Positions 13,629 through 21,421 of a stretch of 23,230 nucleotides of DNA are shown here, one piece after another (within the stretch, counting starts at the first letter, position 1; every line of letters starts with the position of its first letter). The translations under genes were made by a program, and so were the position numbers. The notes under the pieces were generated by a model. The model ran no database searches. It saw only the letters and a program-made list of their open reading frames with translations, and was not told where the DNA came from. Source of the stretch: an uncultured Mucilaginibacter sp. (GTDB lineage: Bacteria > Bacteroidota > Bacteroidia > Sphingobacteriales > Sphingobacteriaceae); assembly GCF_946481715.1 (NCBI RefSeq), contig NZ_CAMLOV010000082.1, positions 1 through 23,230 of the forward strand. Reading direction: 5' to 3'.

Positions 13629-14420
13629 ATGCAAGCCCTGCACATCATCAAAATTGGCGGCAACGTTATTGATAACTCGGAGAACCTTCACCGGTTCCTG
13701 AAGGATTTTACCGCGCTGGAGGGTGCCAAAATACTGGTGCATGGCGGCGGCAAGGTAGCCACGCAGGTATCAGAAAGTATGGGAATTGAGGCGCAACTGG
13801 TAGATGGCCGCCGTATTACGGATATCGACACCCTACGCATTGTAACGATGGTTTATGCCGGGCTTATTAATAAGAACATCGTAGCGCAATTACAACGCTA
13901 TGGCACCAACGCCATCGGGCTTACAGGTGCCGACGGTGATTTTATCCGCGCAAAAAAACGCCCGGTTAAGACGATAGATTATGGCTTTGTGGGCGACCTG
14001 TTCGACGGTTCCATCAACCCGGATAATATCAGCAAGTTGTTGGACAGTGGTTTTAGCCCTGTTTTTTGCGCTTTGACACATGATGGCGAAGGGCAAATGC
14101 TGAATACTAACGCAGATACCATTGCATCTGCATTAGCGGTTGCGCTCTCTGCTAAATACGAAACAACGCTGGTGTATTGTTTTGAGAAGAAAGGCGTTTT
14201 GCAGGATATTAATGACGAGGATTCGCTGATAAGGGATATAGACCCGGAACGTTACGAGCAATTAAAGATAGACAAGATCATCCACAGTGGTATGCTGCCC
14301 AAATTGGATAATGCCTTTACCGCAATATCCTGCGGGGTTAAAGCGGTCATCATTGGGCATTCGGACGACTTGGGGCAACTAAAAAACAAGCAGGGTTTTG
14401 GTACCCGTTTAAGTAAATAA
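13629..14420 (+). CDS. argB: Acetylglutamate kinase family (ArgB)
   Basis: A 263-residue amino-acid kinase. IIKIGGNVI with K8, VHGGGKVA (37-44), DGRRITD (59-65), GLTGADGDF (97-105) and NTNADTIASALA (159-170) are the ArgB substrate- and ATP-binding segments. The enzyme phosphorylates N-acetyl-L-glutamate in arginine synthesis. Some Bacteroidetes run this pathway with N-succinyl intermediates, and the sequence alone does not tell which acyl group is used here. The residues usually linked to arginine feedback inhibition (an extra N-terminal helix) are absent, since the protein starts right at the first beta strand. One base separates its stop from proC, so the two are co-transcribed. The other arg genes are not in this window. 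Confidence 0.93.
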   Translation: MQALHIIKIGGNVIDNSENLHRFLKDFTALEGAKILVHGGGKVATQVSESMGIEAQLVDGRRITDIDTLRIVTMVYAGLINKNIVAQLQRYGTNAIGLTGADGDFIRAKKRPVKTIDYGFVGDLFDGSINPDNISKLLDSGFSPVFCALTHDGEGQMLNTNADTIASALAVALSAKYETTLVYCFEKKGVLQDINDEDSLIRDIDPERYEQLKIDKIIHSGMLPKLDNAFTAISCGVKAVIIGHSDDLGQLKNKQGFGTRLSK

Positions 14421-14421
14421 C

Positions 14422-15237
14422 ATGAGCACACAACAACATATTGCCATATTAGGCAGCGGCAACATTGGCTTAGCATTGGCAAAAGGCCTGGTAAAAGCCG
14501 GCATTTTTACCCCGCAGCAAATTACCCTGACGCGCCGCAATACTGCCGCCCTTGCCCCTTTGGCTGCAGAGGGGTACAATGTTACCGCCAATAATGCCGA
14601 TGCAGTAAGCAAAGCAGATATTGTAGTTTTAGCCATCCTGCCGCAGCAATTAAATAAACTACTGGATGAGATAAAACCAGCCACCACAGAAGGCAAACAT
14701 TTGCTGATATCCGTAGTATCAGGTGTTAGCTGTGCGGATATACGCAAGCAGCTGAGCTTAGATGTGCAGGTGATCCGCGCTATGCCCAACACAGCCATAG
14801 CCATTGGCCACAGCATGACCTGTATTGCTACTGATACCGCTTCAGACGCCAATATTAGCCTCGTAAAATCATTATTTGATACCGTTGGCGTTACCATACA
14901 GATAAACGAAGAACTGATGACCAGCGCCACCGCACTTTGTGCCTGCGGCATCGCTTTCTTCCTGCGCTCTATACGCGCGGCATCGCAGGGTGGTACCGAG
15001 ATCGGTTTCCATGCGCACGATGCATTAAAGATGGCGGCGCAAACCGCCAAAGGCGCTGCAGACCTGCTTTTGCAGCTTGCCTCGCACCCGGAACAGGAAA
15101 TTGATAAAGTAACTTCGCCAAAAGGCTGTACAATAGCCGGGCTTAACGAAATGGAACATAACGGTTTTAGCTCCGCTATGATAAAAGGGATAAAAACCTC
15201 TGCCGAAAAAGCTGGGGTACTTTATAAGAGCGAATAG
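14422..15237 (+). CDS. proC: Pyrroline-5-carboxylate reductase
   Basis: A 271-residue cytoplasmic NAD(P)H-dependent enzyme making L-proline from pyrroline-5-carboxylate. The Rossmann motif GSGNIG is at 11-16, IRAMPNTAIAIG at about 118-129, and the C-terminal signature TSPKGCTIAGLNEMEHNGF at 231-249. Length is normal. It begins one base after the argB stop. Pairing with argB is known from Bacteroidetes arginine clusters and may reflect shared glutamate-semialdehyde chemistry. Confidence 0.94.
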   Translation: MSTQQHIAILGSGNIGLALAKGLVKAGIFTPQQITLTRRNTAALAPLAAEGYNVTANNADAVSKADIVVLAILPQQLNKLLDEIKPATTEGKHLLISVVSGVSCADIRKQLSLDVQVIRAMPNTAIAIGHSMTCIATDTASDANISLVKSLFDTVGVTIQINEELMTSATALCACGIAFFLRSIRAASQGGTEIGFHAHDALKMAAQTAKGAADLLLQLASHPEQEIDKVTSPKGCTIAGLNEMEHNGFSSAMIKGIKTSAEKAGVLYKSE

Positions 15238-15261
15238 CGCGCCTAGGTAAGAGGTCGAGAA

Positions 15262-15327
15262 TTAAGAATTAAGAGTCAAGAAACAAGATAAGAAGAAAAA
15301 TCTTAAGCCTTGGCTCTTGATTCTTAA
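15262..15327. terminator. Long imperfect palindrome between convergent genes
   Basis: TTAAGAATTAAGAGTCAA (15262-15279) pairs with TTGGCTCTTGATTCTTAA (15310-15327) over 18 bp with two G-U wobbles and a 30-base loop. It lies 24 bases past proC and 16 bases before the end of the opposing gene, so it is probably a two-way terminator. Its arms are built of a short repeated unit (ATTAAGA, ATTAAGA). Confidence 0.6.
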
Positions 15328-15342
15328 ACTCTTGCATCTACA

Positions 15343-16473
15343 TTAACTTCCTCCATTGAACCCGAAGGGCGTTAAATTGGCCACTTTTTGCCAACCCATA
15401 TAACCCTCAAAAAATAAATCCTGCGGCTTGTAAAAAGCGCCTTTGGCATCTATAATAACCGATGGCGCCTCCAGGTTAATGATGGACGATTGCCCGTCAT
15501 CCAATCGCGTATCGTTGTACAGTTTGCTTAAGCTGTAGCCATTTGCCTGGTATTGCGTTTCTTCTTGTTTTTTCAGATACACTACAAACAACGCGCGTGT
15601 AAAGCCCAGTTTTTTATAATTTGTGTTAATTGCGGTGATCATCGTATCCACTTCAACCCTCCTCTTGCGTACCAACGAATCACTATGCGCTATGTAACCA
15701 TCTCCGCCGGGTGTCCATTTGGCTAATTCATATACTATAAACCCTTGCTCTTTTGTATCGTTGTTGTATAACGAACTTATAAAATGCTGTATCGACCCCT
15801 GGTAGGCAGCTGCCCTGTTCTCCTTCCATACAGCCTCTTCTTCGGGGGTGCCTGTTAGGTTTTCAAATGAAGGGTAACCTTGATATACTACCGTATTTTT
15901 GCGGGTATCATATTCAAAATTTACCAGCAAATAAGTTATTCTGTAACCGAGCGCCTTATTTTCTATCTTCAAAAGTTCCTCGCTGCCTGCCTTAAGCAAG
16001 TGATGCTCTTTATCATAATTTAAGTTCAAAACCTCGGCATTCATTATTTTGCATTGTTTGGCATTAGCGTTCTCGCCTAAAAACTGGGCGTTAAACAGCT
16101 CCAGGTTTTTGTACCACTCTTTGTTGTTAGGCTTAATTGTAACCTCGCTTAGTTGCGCGGTGCTGGCAGTGAGCATAATGTTTAAGCTTACATCGCCCTC
16201 GCCTACCATCAATTGTTTTAAGAATGCATTATAACCCAGCATTTTTACTATCAGCGAATAATTGCCGGGGGGCACCCTGGTAAACTTAAAAACGCCGGCA
16301 ACATTGGTGGCCGTCATAAATTTTGTACCGGTTAAAAAAACAGTAGCACCGGGCAAAGCGCCTTTATCATCCCTAACAGTGCCACTAACGGTAAAGGTTT
16401 GCTGCGCCTGGGTAGTGCCGGCAAAAATCAAACTGAACAATAGAATGCTTAGAGTTTTTAACGCGTTTTTCAT
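15343..16473 (-). CDS. Secreted protein with carboxypeptidase-regulatory-like domain
   Basis: A 376-residue exported protein. The signal peptide is about 1-24 (ending TTQAQ). Residues about 27-112 are a CarboxypepD_reg-like beta-sandwich of the type at the N-terminus of SusC/TonB-dependent receptors (SGTVRDDKGALPGATVFLTG, then LSEVTIKP). The remaining 260 residues contain no TonB plug or long beta-barrel and I do not recognise a family in them; they are rich in Tyr, Asn and charged residues and contain WTPGGDGYIAHSD. This is a common layout among Bacteroidetes cell-envelope proteins of unknown job. A periplasmic or outer-membrane-associated role is inferred. The gene stands alone, convergent to proC and divergent from the MFS gene. 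Confidence 0.75.
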   Translation of the reverse strand: MKNALKTLSILLFSLIFAGTTQAQQTFTVSGTVRDDKGALPGATVFLTGTKFMTATNVAGVFKFTRVPPGNYSLIVKMLGYNAFLKQLMVGEGDVSLNIMLTASTAQLSEVTIKPNNKEWYKNLELFNAQFLGENANAKQCKIMNAEVLNLNYDKEHHLLKAGSEELLKIENKALGYRITYLLVNFEYDTRKNTVVYQGYPSFENLTGTPEEEAVWKENRAAAYQGSIQHFISSLYNNDTKEQGFIVYELAKWTPGGDGYIAHSDSLVRKRRVEVDTMITAINTNYKKLGFTRALFVVYLKKQEETQYQANGYSLSKLYNDTRLDDGQSSIINLEAPSVIIDAKGAFYKPQDLFFEGYMGWQKVANLTPFGFNGGS

Positions 16474-16644
16474 CTTATGCGATTTTATTTGGCAATGCCT
16501 TCAGGCTGGCATTAATACAATTGGTGCATAAATATATCGAAAAGAATTTATGAACGTAGCAGCAACATTTCCACAATTACTCTCCTCAGCCTTATAAATA
16601 AAACATAAAGTTTAAATTGCAGCCCTTACACGTACACTTTTTTT

Positions 16645-17844
16645 ATGGCTAAAACCGCAACTTCTATATATACTGTCCAGTTTTGGTTGGTTTGCGTCAG
16701 TTCTCTTTTGTTTTCAGCAAGTTATAATATGCTAATACCCGAGTTGCCTGCCTACCTCAGCAGCATGGGCGGCGGCGAACATAAGGGCTTGATTATTGCC
16801 TTGTTTACGCTCACTGCCGGCATTTCGCGCCCTTTTAGCGGCAGGTTTACCGATAAGCTTGGCCGCGTGCCGGTAATGGCGGTCGGCTCTATCGTATGTT
16901 TTATTTGCGGCTTTTTATACCCTGTGCTTAGTTCGGTGTCGGGCTTTTTGTTTTTGAGGCTTTTGCATGGCTTTTCTACCGGTTTTAAACCTACGGCTAC
17001 TGCCGCGTATGTTGCAGATATAGTACCCCGCGAACGCTGGGGCGAAGCACTGGGCATGCACGGCCTATTGTTTAGTACCGGTATGGCGGTTGGCCCGGCA
17101 ATTGGCAGCTATATCCGCATGACGCATTCGCTCAATACGCTTTTTTATACGTCTTCTTTTTTCGCCTTAATGTCTATAGTGATATTGATGAACATGCGCG
17201 AAACATTGAAAGAGCGCGAACGCTTTAACCTGGGAATGTTCAAGATCTCGCGAAAGGATATTATAGCCGTTGAGGTTTTGCCCGCAGCCATTGTTACGCT
17301 ACTATCTTATCTATCGTACGGAGCGATCCTTACGCTTATCCCCGACTGGAGCCATCACCTCGGGATTGCCAATAAGGGATGGTTTTTTGTAGTGTTTACC
17401 TTAGCATCGCTCTTTATCCGGTTGATTGCCGGTAAAGCGTCTGATAAATACGGCCGCTTGCTGGTGATAAAGGTTGGGCTGGCATTACTGGTATTTGCGC
17501 TTATTATTGTGGCCTATGCTCATACCATTACCGGCTTACTGCTGGGCGGTGTAGTATATGGGGTATCGCAGGGCATCCTTTCCCCTGCCCTAAACGCCTG
17601 GACCATTGATATGAGCCAGCCAAGCCACCGTGGCAAGGCGGTTGCTACCATGTATATATCCTTAGAAGCAGGTATTGGATTGGGTGCGCTGATAGCAGGC
17701 TGGTACTACCAGGATGTGATTGCCCAGGTGCCTTATATTATTTACGCTACCGCCGCCGTAACCGTTATTGCGCTTGCTTATATGTACCTGCGCCGCGAGC
17801 CGGTTAAAAAAGAAGAGGTTGTGGAAATGGAGGTATTAGGGTAG
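16645..17844 (+). CDS. MFS transporter
   Basis: A 399-residue inner-membrane protein with about twelve hydrophobic helices in two halves. The major-facilitator motif A is seen after helix two (GRFTDKLGRVPVM) and again in the second half (GKASDKYGRLLVI). RLLHGFSTGFKPTATAAYVADIVPRERWGEALG is the typical motif in helices four and five. The short charged C-terminal tail (KKEEVVEMEVLG) is cytoplasmic. It is probably a proton-driven exporter of small molecules or drugs, but the substrate cannot be read from the sequence. It is monocistronic. Confidence 0.92.
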   Translation: MAKTATSIYTVQFWLVCVSSLLFSASYNMLIPELPAYLSSMGGGEHKGLIIALFTLTAGISRPFSGRFTDKLGRVPVMAVGSIVCFICGFLYPVLSSVSGFLFLRLLHGFSTGFKPTATAAYVADIVPRERWGEALGMHGLLFSTGMAVGPAIGSYIRMTHSLNTLFYTSSFFALMSIVILMNMRETLKERERFNLGMFKISRKDIIAVEVLPAAIVTLLSYLSYGAILTLIPDWSHHLGIANKGWFFVVFTLASLFIRLIAGKASDKYGRLLVIKVGLALLVFALIIVAYAHTITGLLLGGVVYGVSQGILSPALNAWTIDMSQPSHRGKAVATMYISLEAGIGLGALIAGWYYQDVIAQVPYIIYATAAVTVIALAYMYLRREPVKKEEVVEMEVLG

Positions 17845-17847
17845 AAT

Positions 17848-18096
17848 TTACAATTTCCTTTTCCTTAGTTCATCAAACTGGATATCATCGTCCCAACGCC
17901 AGGTGCCATCTTCCAATTTGATGTATTTATGTATAATAAAAATGCGCCCTGTAGATTGTTCAGATTTGTGGAAATTGAACATCTTCCGCAACTTGAAATG
18001 ATACCGCAACCTCTCCGAATACGATAACTCGACAAAGAATTGCCTGCGTTCTTCTTCGTCTTCTTCAAAGGTGGTGTTGATTTTAATCCGTTTCAT
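17848..18096 (-). CDS. Small hypothetical protein, charged
   Basis: An 82-residue protein without signal peptide or membrane helix, very rich in Glu, Arg, Lys and aromatic residues. The N-terminus TTFEEDEEERRQFFVELSYSERLRYHFKLRKMF resembles short Bacteroidetes proteins of the 'FEE-(x)n-LSPEERL' kind that often sit beside nucleotidyltransferase genes; no such partner is here. It ends in a basic tail (LRKRKL). Convergent with the MFS gene, only 3 bases apart. Function unknown; a structural or antitoxin-like role would be speculation. Confidence 0.7.
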   Translation of the reverse strand: MKRIKINTTFEEDEEERRQFFVELSYSERLRYHFKLRKMFNFHKSEQSTGRIFIIHKYIKLEDGTWRWDDDIQFDELRKRKL

Positions 18097-18129
18097 TTGT
18101 TTTGAGTTGTAAAGTTAAAAAGTTTTAAG

Positions 18130-18183
18130 GTTGAAAGGTTGGGCTCTTAACATTTCAACTTTCAAACCTTCCAACCTTTCAAC
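18130..18183 (-). terminator. Palindromic hairpin at the 3' end of the SAM-hydrolase gene
   Basis: GTTGAAAGGTTGG (18130-18142) and CCAACCTTTCAAC (18171-18183) form a perfect 13-bp stem with a 28-base loop. One arm covers the last codon and stop of the SAM-hydrolase gene. The loop contains more copies of CTTTCAA/ACCTT. It resembles the palindrome at 15262-15327 in being built of a reiterated short unit. Confidence 0.55.
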
Positions 18184-19078
18184 GCCTCACTACCTCCACG
18201 CTCCAATCGCTGCCACTGCCTATTTTGTAAGTATCGGCGAAACTGCCCATATTGAGGGCGAAAGATAATTGCAGCAGGCTGTTTAAGTAAGCCAATGGCT
18301 TACCTTCGGGTACATCGCCAAAGGTATGGCTGTATGGAGCATCGCCTTCGTAAACCTGCTTGCCTTTGTTGAATATTTTAACGTGCAGAACGTCGCCGAA
18401 TTTGGGGTTGAGTTTGGCTACCAGATCGTCATTAATATCAGTCCAGATGTTGCCGTATTGTATATCGTGTACATCTATAGTCCCCTTCAGCACGCCGTTT
18501 TCAAAAGTAGAACGCTGGTAAGGGATCATTACCACTTGTTTGGGCAATACTTTGCCCACCTGCTGATAGGTTATCACGCCGGCCGCCAACCGTGCCGCAG
18601 TATAAACGTAAACATCGCGCCCGTGGAAGGTGTACGATTTGCCCGACTCTTTGCGGCGGTTAACGGCTTCATCTATTTCCCGCACTTCGGCTATGCCAAA
18701 AGCTTCGGCAACGTGGGTAAGCGTGCCGTTATCGGGCGTTACGATGAACTGCCCGGTTTTTGTTTTTACCACAACAGATTTGCGCGAGGTACCTACTCCC
18801 GGATCGACCACCGAAACAAACACCGTACCCTTTGGCCAATAGTTGATGGTTTGAAACAGGCGGTACGATGCCTCCCAGATGTTGTAATTTGGGATCTCGT
18901 GCGTAAGGTCGAAAAGCTTTAAGCCTGGCGATACACCCATAGCCACGCCTTTCATGGCAGACACAGCGCCATCCTTTAACCCAAAATCGGTTTGGAGGAC
19001 GATAATGTTGTTTTGTGCTTGTACATTATTTAAACAAAACAATAATAAGAAAAAGGCGAGGTGTTTGTACATGCTCAT
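18179..19078 (-). CDS. Exported SAM hydrolase / SAM-dependent halogenase family protein (DUF62)
   Basis: A 299-residue member of the SAM hydroxide adenosyltransferase (DUF62) family. LQTDFG (28-33), the His-Glu after DLT (H60, E61), VDPGVGTSR (91-99), TPDNGTL (114-120) and FHGRDVY (151-157) are the family signatures. D92, R99 and H152 match the Asp-Arg-His triad used to activate water, which favours hydrolase over fluorinase activity. The C-terminal domain is the family beta-barrel. Unlike cytoplasmic members it starts with a clear signal peptide (about 1-21, ending NVQAQ), so the mature enzyme should be periplasmic, away from the SAM pool. ATG at 19078 or 19072 may be the start. It is preceded by a 197-base spacer and appears monocistronic. 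Confidence 0.88.
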   Translation of the reverse strand: MSMYKHLAFFLLLFCLNNVQAQNNIIVLQTDFGLKDGAVSAMKGVAMGVSPGLKLFDLTHEIPNYNIWEASYRLFQTINYWPKGTVFVSVVDPGVGTSRKSVVVKTKTGQFIVTPDNGTLTHVAEAFGIAEVREIDEAVNRRKESGKSYTFHGRDVYVYTAARLAAGVITYQQVGKVLPKQVVMIPYQRSTFENGVLKGTIDVHDIQYGNIWTDINDDLVAKLNPKFGDVLHVKIFNKGKQVYEGDAPYSHTFGDVPEGKPLAYLNSLLQLSFALNMGSFADTYKIGSGSDWSVEVVRR

Positions 19079-19160
19079 CGTGATAAATTACAATGCAGCA
19101 ATTTACATAAATCAATTAAAATGGAGGATGTTTAGAGGCAGCAACATTAACCTTACATCA

Positions 19161-19179
19161 TGCCGAAATTTTTTCGGCA
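19161..19179 (-). terminator. Hairpin downstream of the EncFtn-like gene
   Basis: TGCCGAAA (19161-19168) and TTTCGGCA (19172-19179) form a perfect 8-bp stem with a 3-base T loop, about 100 bases past the ferritin-like gene and about 80 upstream of the SAM-hydrolase start. The rest of the 19079-19275 spacer shows only a weaker GTTGAA...TTCAAC repeat (about 19244-19260) and no gene. Confidence 0.45.
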
Positions 19180-19275
19180 CCCCACACGCAAAGTAGTGAG
19201 CCTGCTGAGCGATTCAACAAAGTGGTTACCTTTATGATGGGGTGTTGAAACAAGTTCAACGTGACGTGGGTGTTT

Positions 19276-19590
19276 TTATTCCGAAGCTTCTTCGCCCTTT
19301 TCGCCAAGCTCTACAATATCGCCTTCTTTATACAAAATGGCCAGCAAAGTTTTGCGCCAAACGGGTTTCTGGCGAAGCAAGAATTCCAAATCCATACCAA
19401 AGTGCTTAAACTCTTCGTGCTGCGCGTTTTGCATGATCGCTTTTGCTTGCGGGTCTTTTTCTACCGAGATGCGTTGCTCGTACCAGTTTATCGCCTCAGC
19501 TTCTTCGCCAAGAGAGACGATCATGCGGGCGAAAGTGCGGGTTTTGTCGCTCAGCTCATTAGCCGGCTCGTGGTATTGGTCAAATGCCAT
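19276..19590 (-). CDS. Encapsulated-ferritin-like protein (EncFtn family)
   Basis: A 104-residue two-helix protein aligning along its length with the encapsulin-associated ferritin of Rhodospirillum rubrum. The N-terminal YHEPANELSDKTR matches the HEP-x-L start. EEAEAINWYEQR (29-40) and NAQHEEFKHFGMDLEFL (55-71) are the iron-site helices. With an offset of two, the ligands E32, E62 and H65 of the known protein correspond to E30, E60 and H63 here, and the entry-site residues E31, E34 and W38 to E29, E32 and W36. Such proteins form a ring of dimers with ferroxidase activity and normally sit inside an encapsulin shell. No shell gene is adjacent and the acidic tail (GEKGEEASE) lacks the usual encapsulin-targeting peptide, so it may act free. 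Confidence 0.85.
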   Translation of the reverse strand: MAFDQYHEPANELSDKTRTFARMIVSLGEEAEAINWYEQRISVEKDPQAKAIMQNAQHEEFKHFGMDLEFLLRQKPVWRKTLLAILYKEGDIVELGEKGEEASE

Positions 19591-19662
19591 AATATTTCTT
19601 TTTTTGAGTATAAAAGAGATATGATGGCAATTTGTTTTCGCAGGATAGGGAGGTTTAGCAGC

Positions 19663-20343
19663 TTAATCTATTTTACCGTTTTTTACATCGGTTAAGGTAT
19701 AAACCTTATAAGTTAGGCCTAAGCGTTTTGCATTCTCCTCAACAGTTTGTTCAAAACCTGCTTCTTTACGGCGTTTATTAACACCCTGCTGATCCGCTAT
19801 AGGCCAAATAAAAAATTTCCACGCAGATTTTTTGGTTTCGGGGTCGGTTATACCCATGCCTTTTGCTTGTGTACCCCAAATTTGTTCTTTATTGTTATAC
19901 ATCAGCGAGCGGTCTTTCATCATCGCATAAAGCCTGAAAGGCAGCTCTTTTTTGTCAGCGGCTTGTTTAACTACGTCTAAATACTGGTCTATCTTTGTGG
20001 AATGTTGCAGTACATAAAATACGGCTTCGTTAGTAGGTTCGCCTACCAAAGTTTTACCCGGGTAACCATACTGTTTAATAATAGCCTCTATCCGTTTTGT
20101 ACTTGATGAATCGGCGGCGGTTTGCAGCTTCCATAAGTAATCTGTAAGCCCGGTTTTGGGCACATTATAAACTTTTGCCAGGGAATCTATCCTGGCGCTA
20201 TCCAGTTTAACAGATATAAAAGCCCGGTACTTTTGGTCCAGGGCATAAATACTGTCAAGCTCGTGCTTTAGAGGCAGGTTTACCTGCGCTTTTAAAACAA
20301 TGGACAAAAGCGCAAGCACCAGCGTAACGCCTGATCGTTTCAT
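19663..20343 (-). CDS. DUF6624 family exported protein
   Basis: A 226-residue protein with a signal peptide (about 1-19, cleavage before QVNLP). The conserved core of DUF6624 is visible: YGYPGKTLVGEPTNEAVFYV (92-111), LQHSTKID, then LYAMMKDRSLMYNNKEQIWGTQ (138-159) and FFIWPIADQQGVNKRRKEAGF. The function is unknown; members are periplasmic or secreted. The start follows the bioB stop by 11 bases on the same strand, so it is probably co-transcribed with bioB without an obvious role in biotin synthesis. Confidence 0.83.
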   Translation of the reverse strand: MKRSGVTLVLALLSIVLKAQVNLPLKHELDSIYALDQKYRAFISVKLDSARIDSLAKVYNVPKTGLTDYLWKLQTAADSSSTKRIEAIIKQYGYPGKTLVGEPTNEAVFYVLQHSTKIDQYLDVVKQAADKKELPFRLYAMMKDRSLMYNNKEQIWGTQAKGMGITDPETKKSAWKFFIWPIADQQGVNKRRKEAGFEQTVEENAKRLGLTYKVYTLTDVKNGKID

Positions 20344-20354
20344 ATAAATTCGGC

Positions 20355-21371
20355 TTAAATCACCTCGTTAATGCTCATTTCCCTTATCTCTTTAGAAACA
20401 TTAGGCCTGCCGTTTTTAAATGCCTTGCGCGGCGTTAAACCCAACAACTCAAACATGGCCATATCCTCATCAAATGATGGGTTTGGCGTTGTAAGCAATT
20501 TTTCGCCGGCAAAGATGGAGTTGGCGCCTGCCATAAAGCAGAAAGCCTGCTCTAAAGTGCTCATCTCGGTACGGCCGGCAGAAAGCCTTACCACGGTTTT
20601 TGGCATTACAATGCGTGCAGTGGCTATCATCCTTACCATATCCCAAACCGAAACACGCGGCTGATCTGCCAGTGGCGTGCCTTTAACCGGTACCAGGGCA
20701 TTAATAGGCACCGACTCGGGATGCTTTGGCATATTGGATAATGTTTTCAGCATAGATATCCTATCGGCAACCGTTTCGCCAAGGCCGATGATACCGCCGC
20801 TGCATACCGATATTTTTGCTTTGCGCACATGTTCTAAAGTTTGCAGGCGGTCATCATAAGTGCGGGTGGTAATGATGCGTTTATAGTCGTCCTCAGAGGT
20901 ATCTAAATTGTGGTTGTAGGCGTACAATCCCGCATCGGCCAACCGTTGCGCCTGCGATTCGGTAAGCATGCCCAGTGTGCAGCAAACTTCCATATCCAGC
21001 GAGTTTACGGCTTTCACCATATCAATCACTTTGTCAAAGTCGCGGTTATCGCGCACTTCGCGCCAGGCGGCGCCCATACAAAGGCGGCTTGCACCACCGT
21101 TTTTGGCTTTTTGCGCCGCAGCCAAAACTTCTTCTTTGGGCATAATGGCATGTACATCCACCCCGGTATTATAGCGGGCAGCCTGCGGGCAATATGCGCA
21201 ATCCTCGGGGCAACCACCGGTTTTAATAGAAATAAGGGAGCTTATTTGTACTTCAGCATAATCTTTATTCTCGCGGTGTATGCTTGCCGCCCGGTAAACC
21301 AGGTCAAGCAGTGGTGAGTTGTATATTTCGGCTATTTCCTCGTGTGTCCAGTTGTATCTTACTTCGGTCAT
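20355..21371 (-). CDS. bioB: Biotin synthase
   Basis: A 338-residue radical SAM enzyme inserting sulfur into dethiobiotin. The [4Fe-4S] cysteines are C54, C58 and C61 (CPEDCAYC). Ligands of the second cluster are C98, C130 and C190, with the arginine in VRLSAGR (R262). [23 protein letters not shown] and GGIIGLGET are hallmark segments. Length is normal. No other biotin genes are in the window; bioB is followed by the DUF6624 gene at 11 bases and preceded by mgtE at 50 bases. A TAAATTTG -7 element lies just before the start, so bioB likely has its own promoter. Confidence 0.97.
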   Translation of the reverse strand: MTEVRYNWTHEEIAEIYNSPLLDLVYRAASIHRENKDYAEVQISSLISIKTGGCPEDCAYCPQAARYNTGVDVHAIMPKEEVLAAAQKAKNGGASRLCMGAAWREVRDNRDFDKVIDMVKAVNSLDMEVCCTLGMLTESQAQRLADAGLYAYNHNLDTSEDDYKRIITTRTYDDRLQTLEHVRKAKISVCSGGIIGLGETVADRISMLKTLSNMPKHPESVPINALVPVKGTPLADQPRVSVWDMVRMIATARIVMPKTVVRLSAGRTEMSTLEQAFCFMAGANSIFAGEKLLTTPNPSFDEDMAMFELLGLTPRKAFKNGRPNVSKEIREMSINEVI

Positions 21372-21393
21372 CTATATCGGTATTTTGATGGTT

Positions 21394-21401
21394 CAAATTT
21401 A
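21394..21401 (-). promoter_or_regulatory. TAAATTTG -7 element upstream of bioB
   Basis: On the minus strand TAAATTTG fits TAnnTTTG exactly, 22 bases upstream of the bioB ATG. A clear TTTG is not at the expected -33 spacing. No BirA-type palindrome was recognised in the 50-base gap. Confidence 0.4.
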
Positions 21402-21421
21402 TAACAAAACTCTATTCGCTG

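Noticed and set aside
14409..15050. 213-codon open frame on the minus strand
   Set aside because: Antisense to proC, Ala/Ser/Cys-rich shadow translation.
18326..18922. 198-codon open frame on the plus strand
   Set aside because: Antisense to the well-supported SAM-hydrolase-family gene; no recognisable domain.
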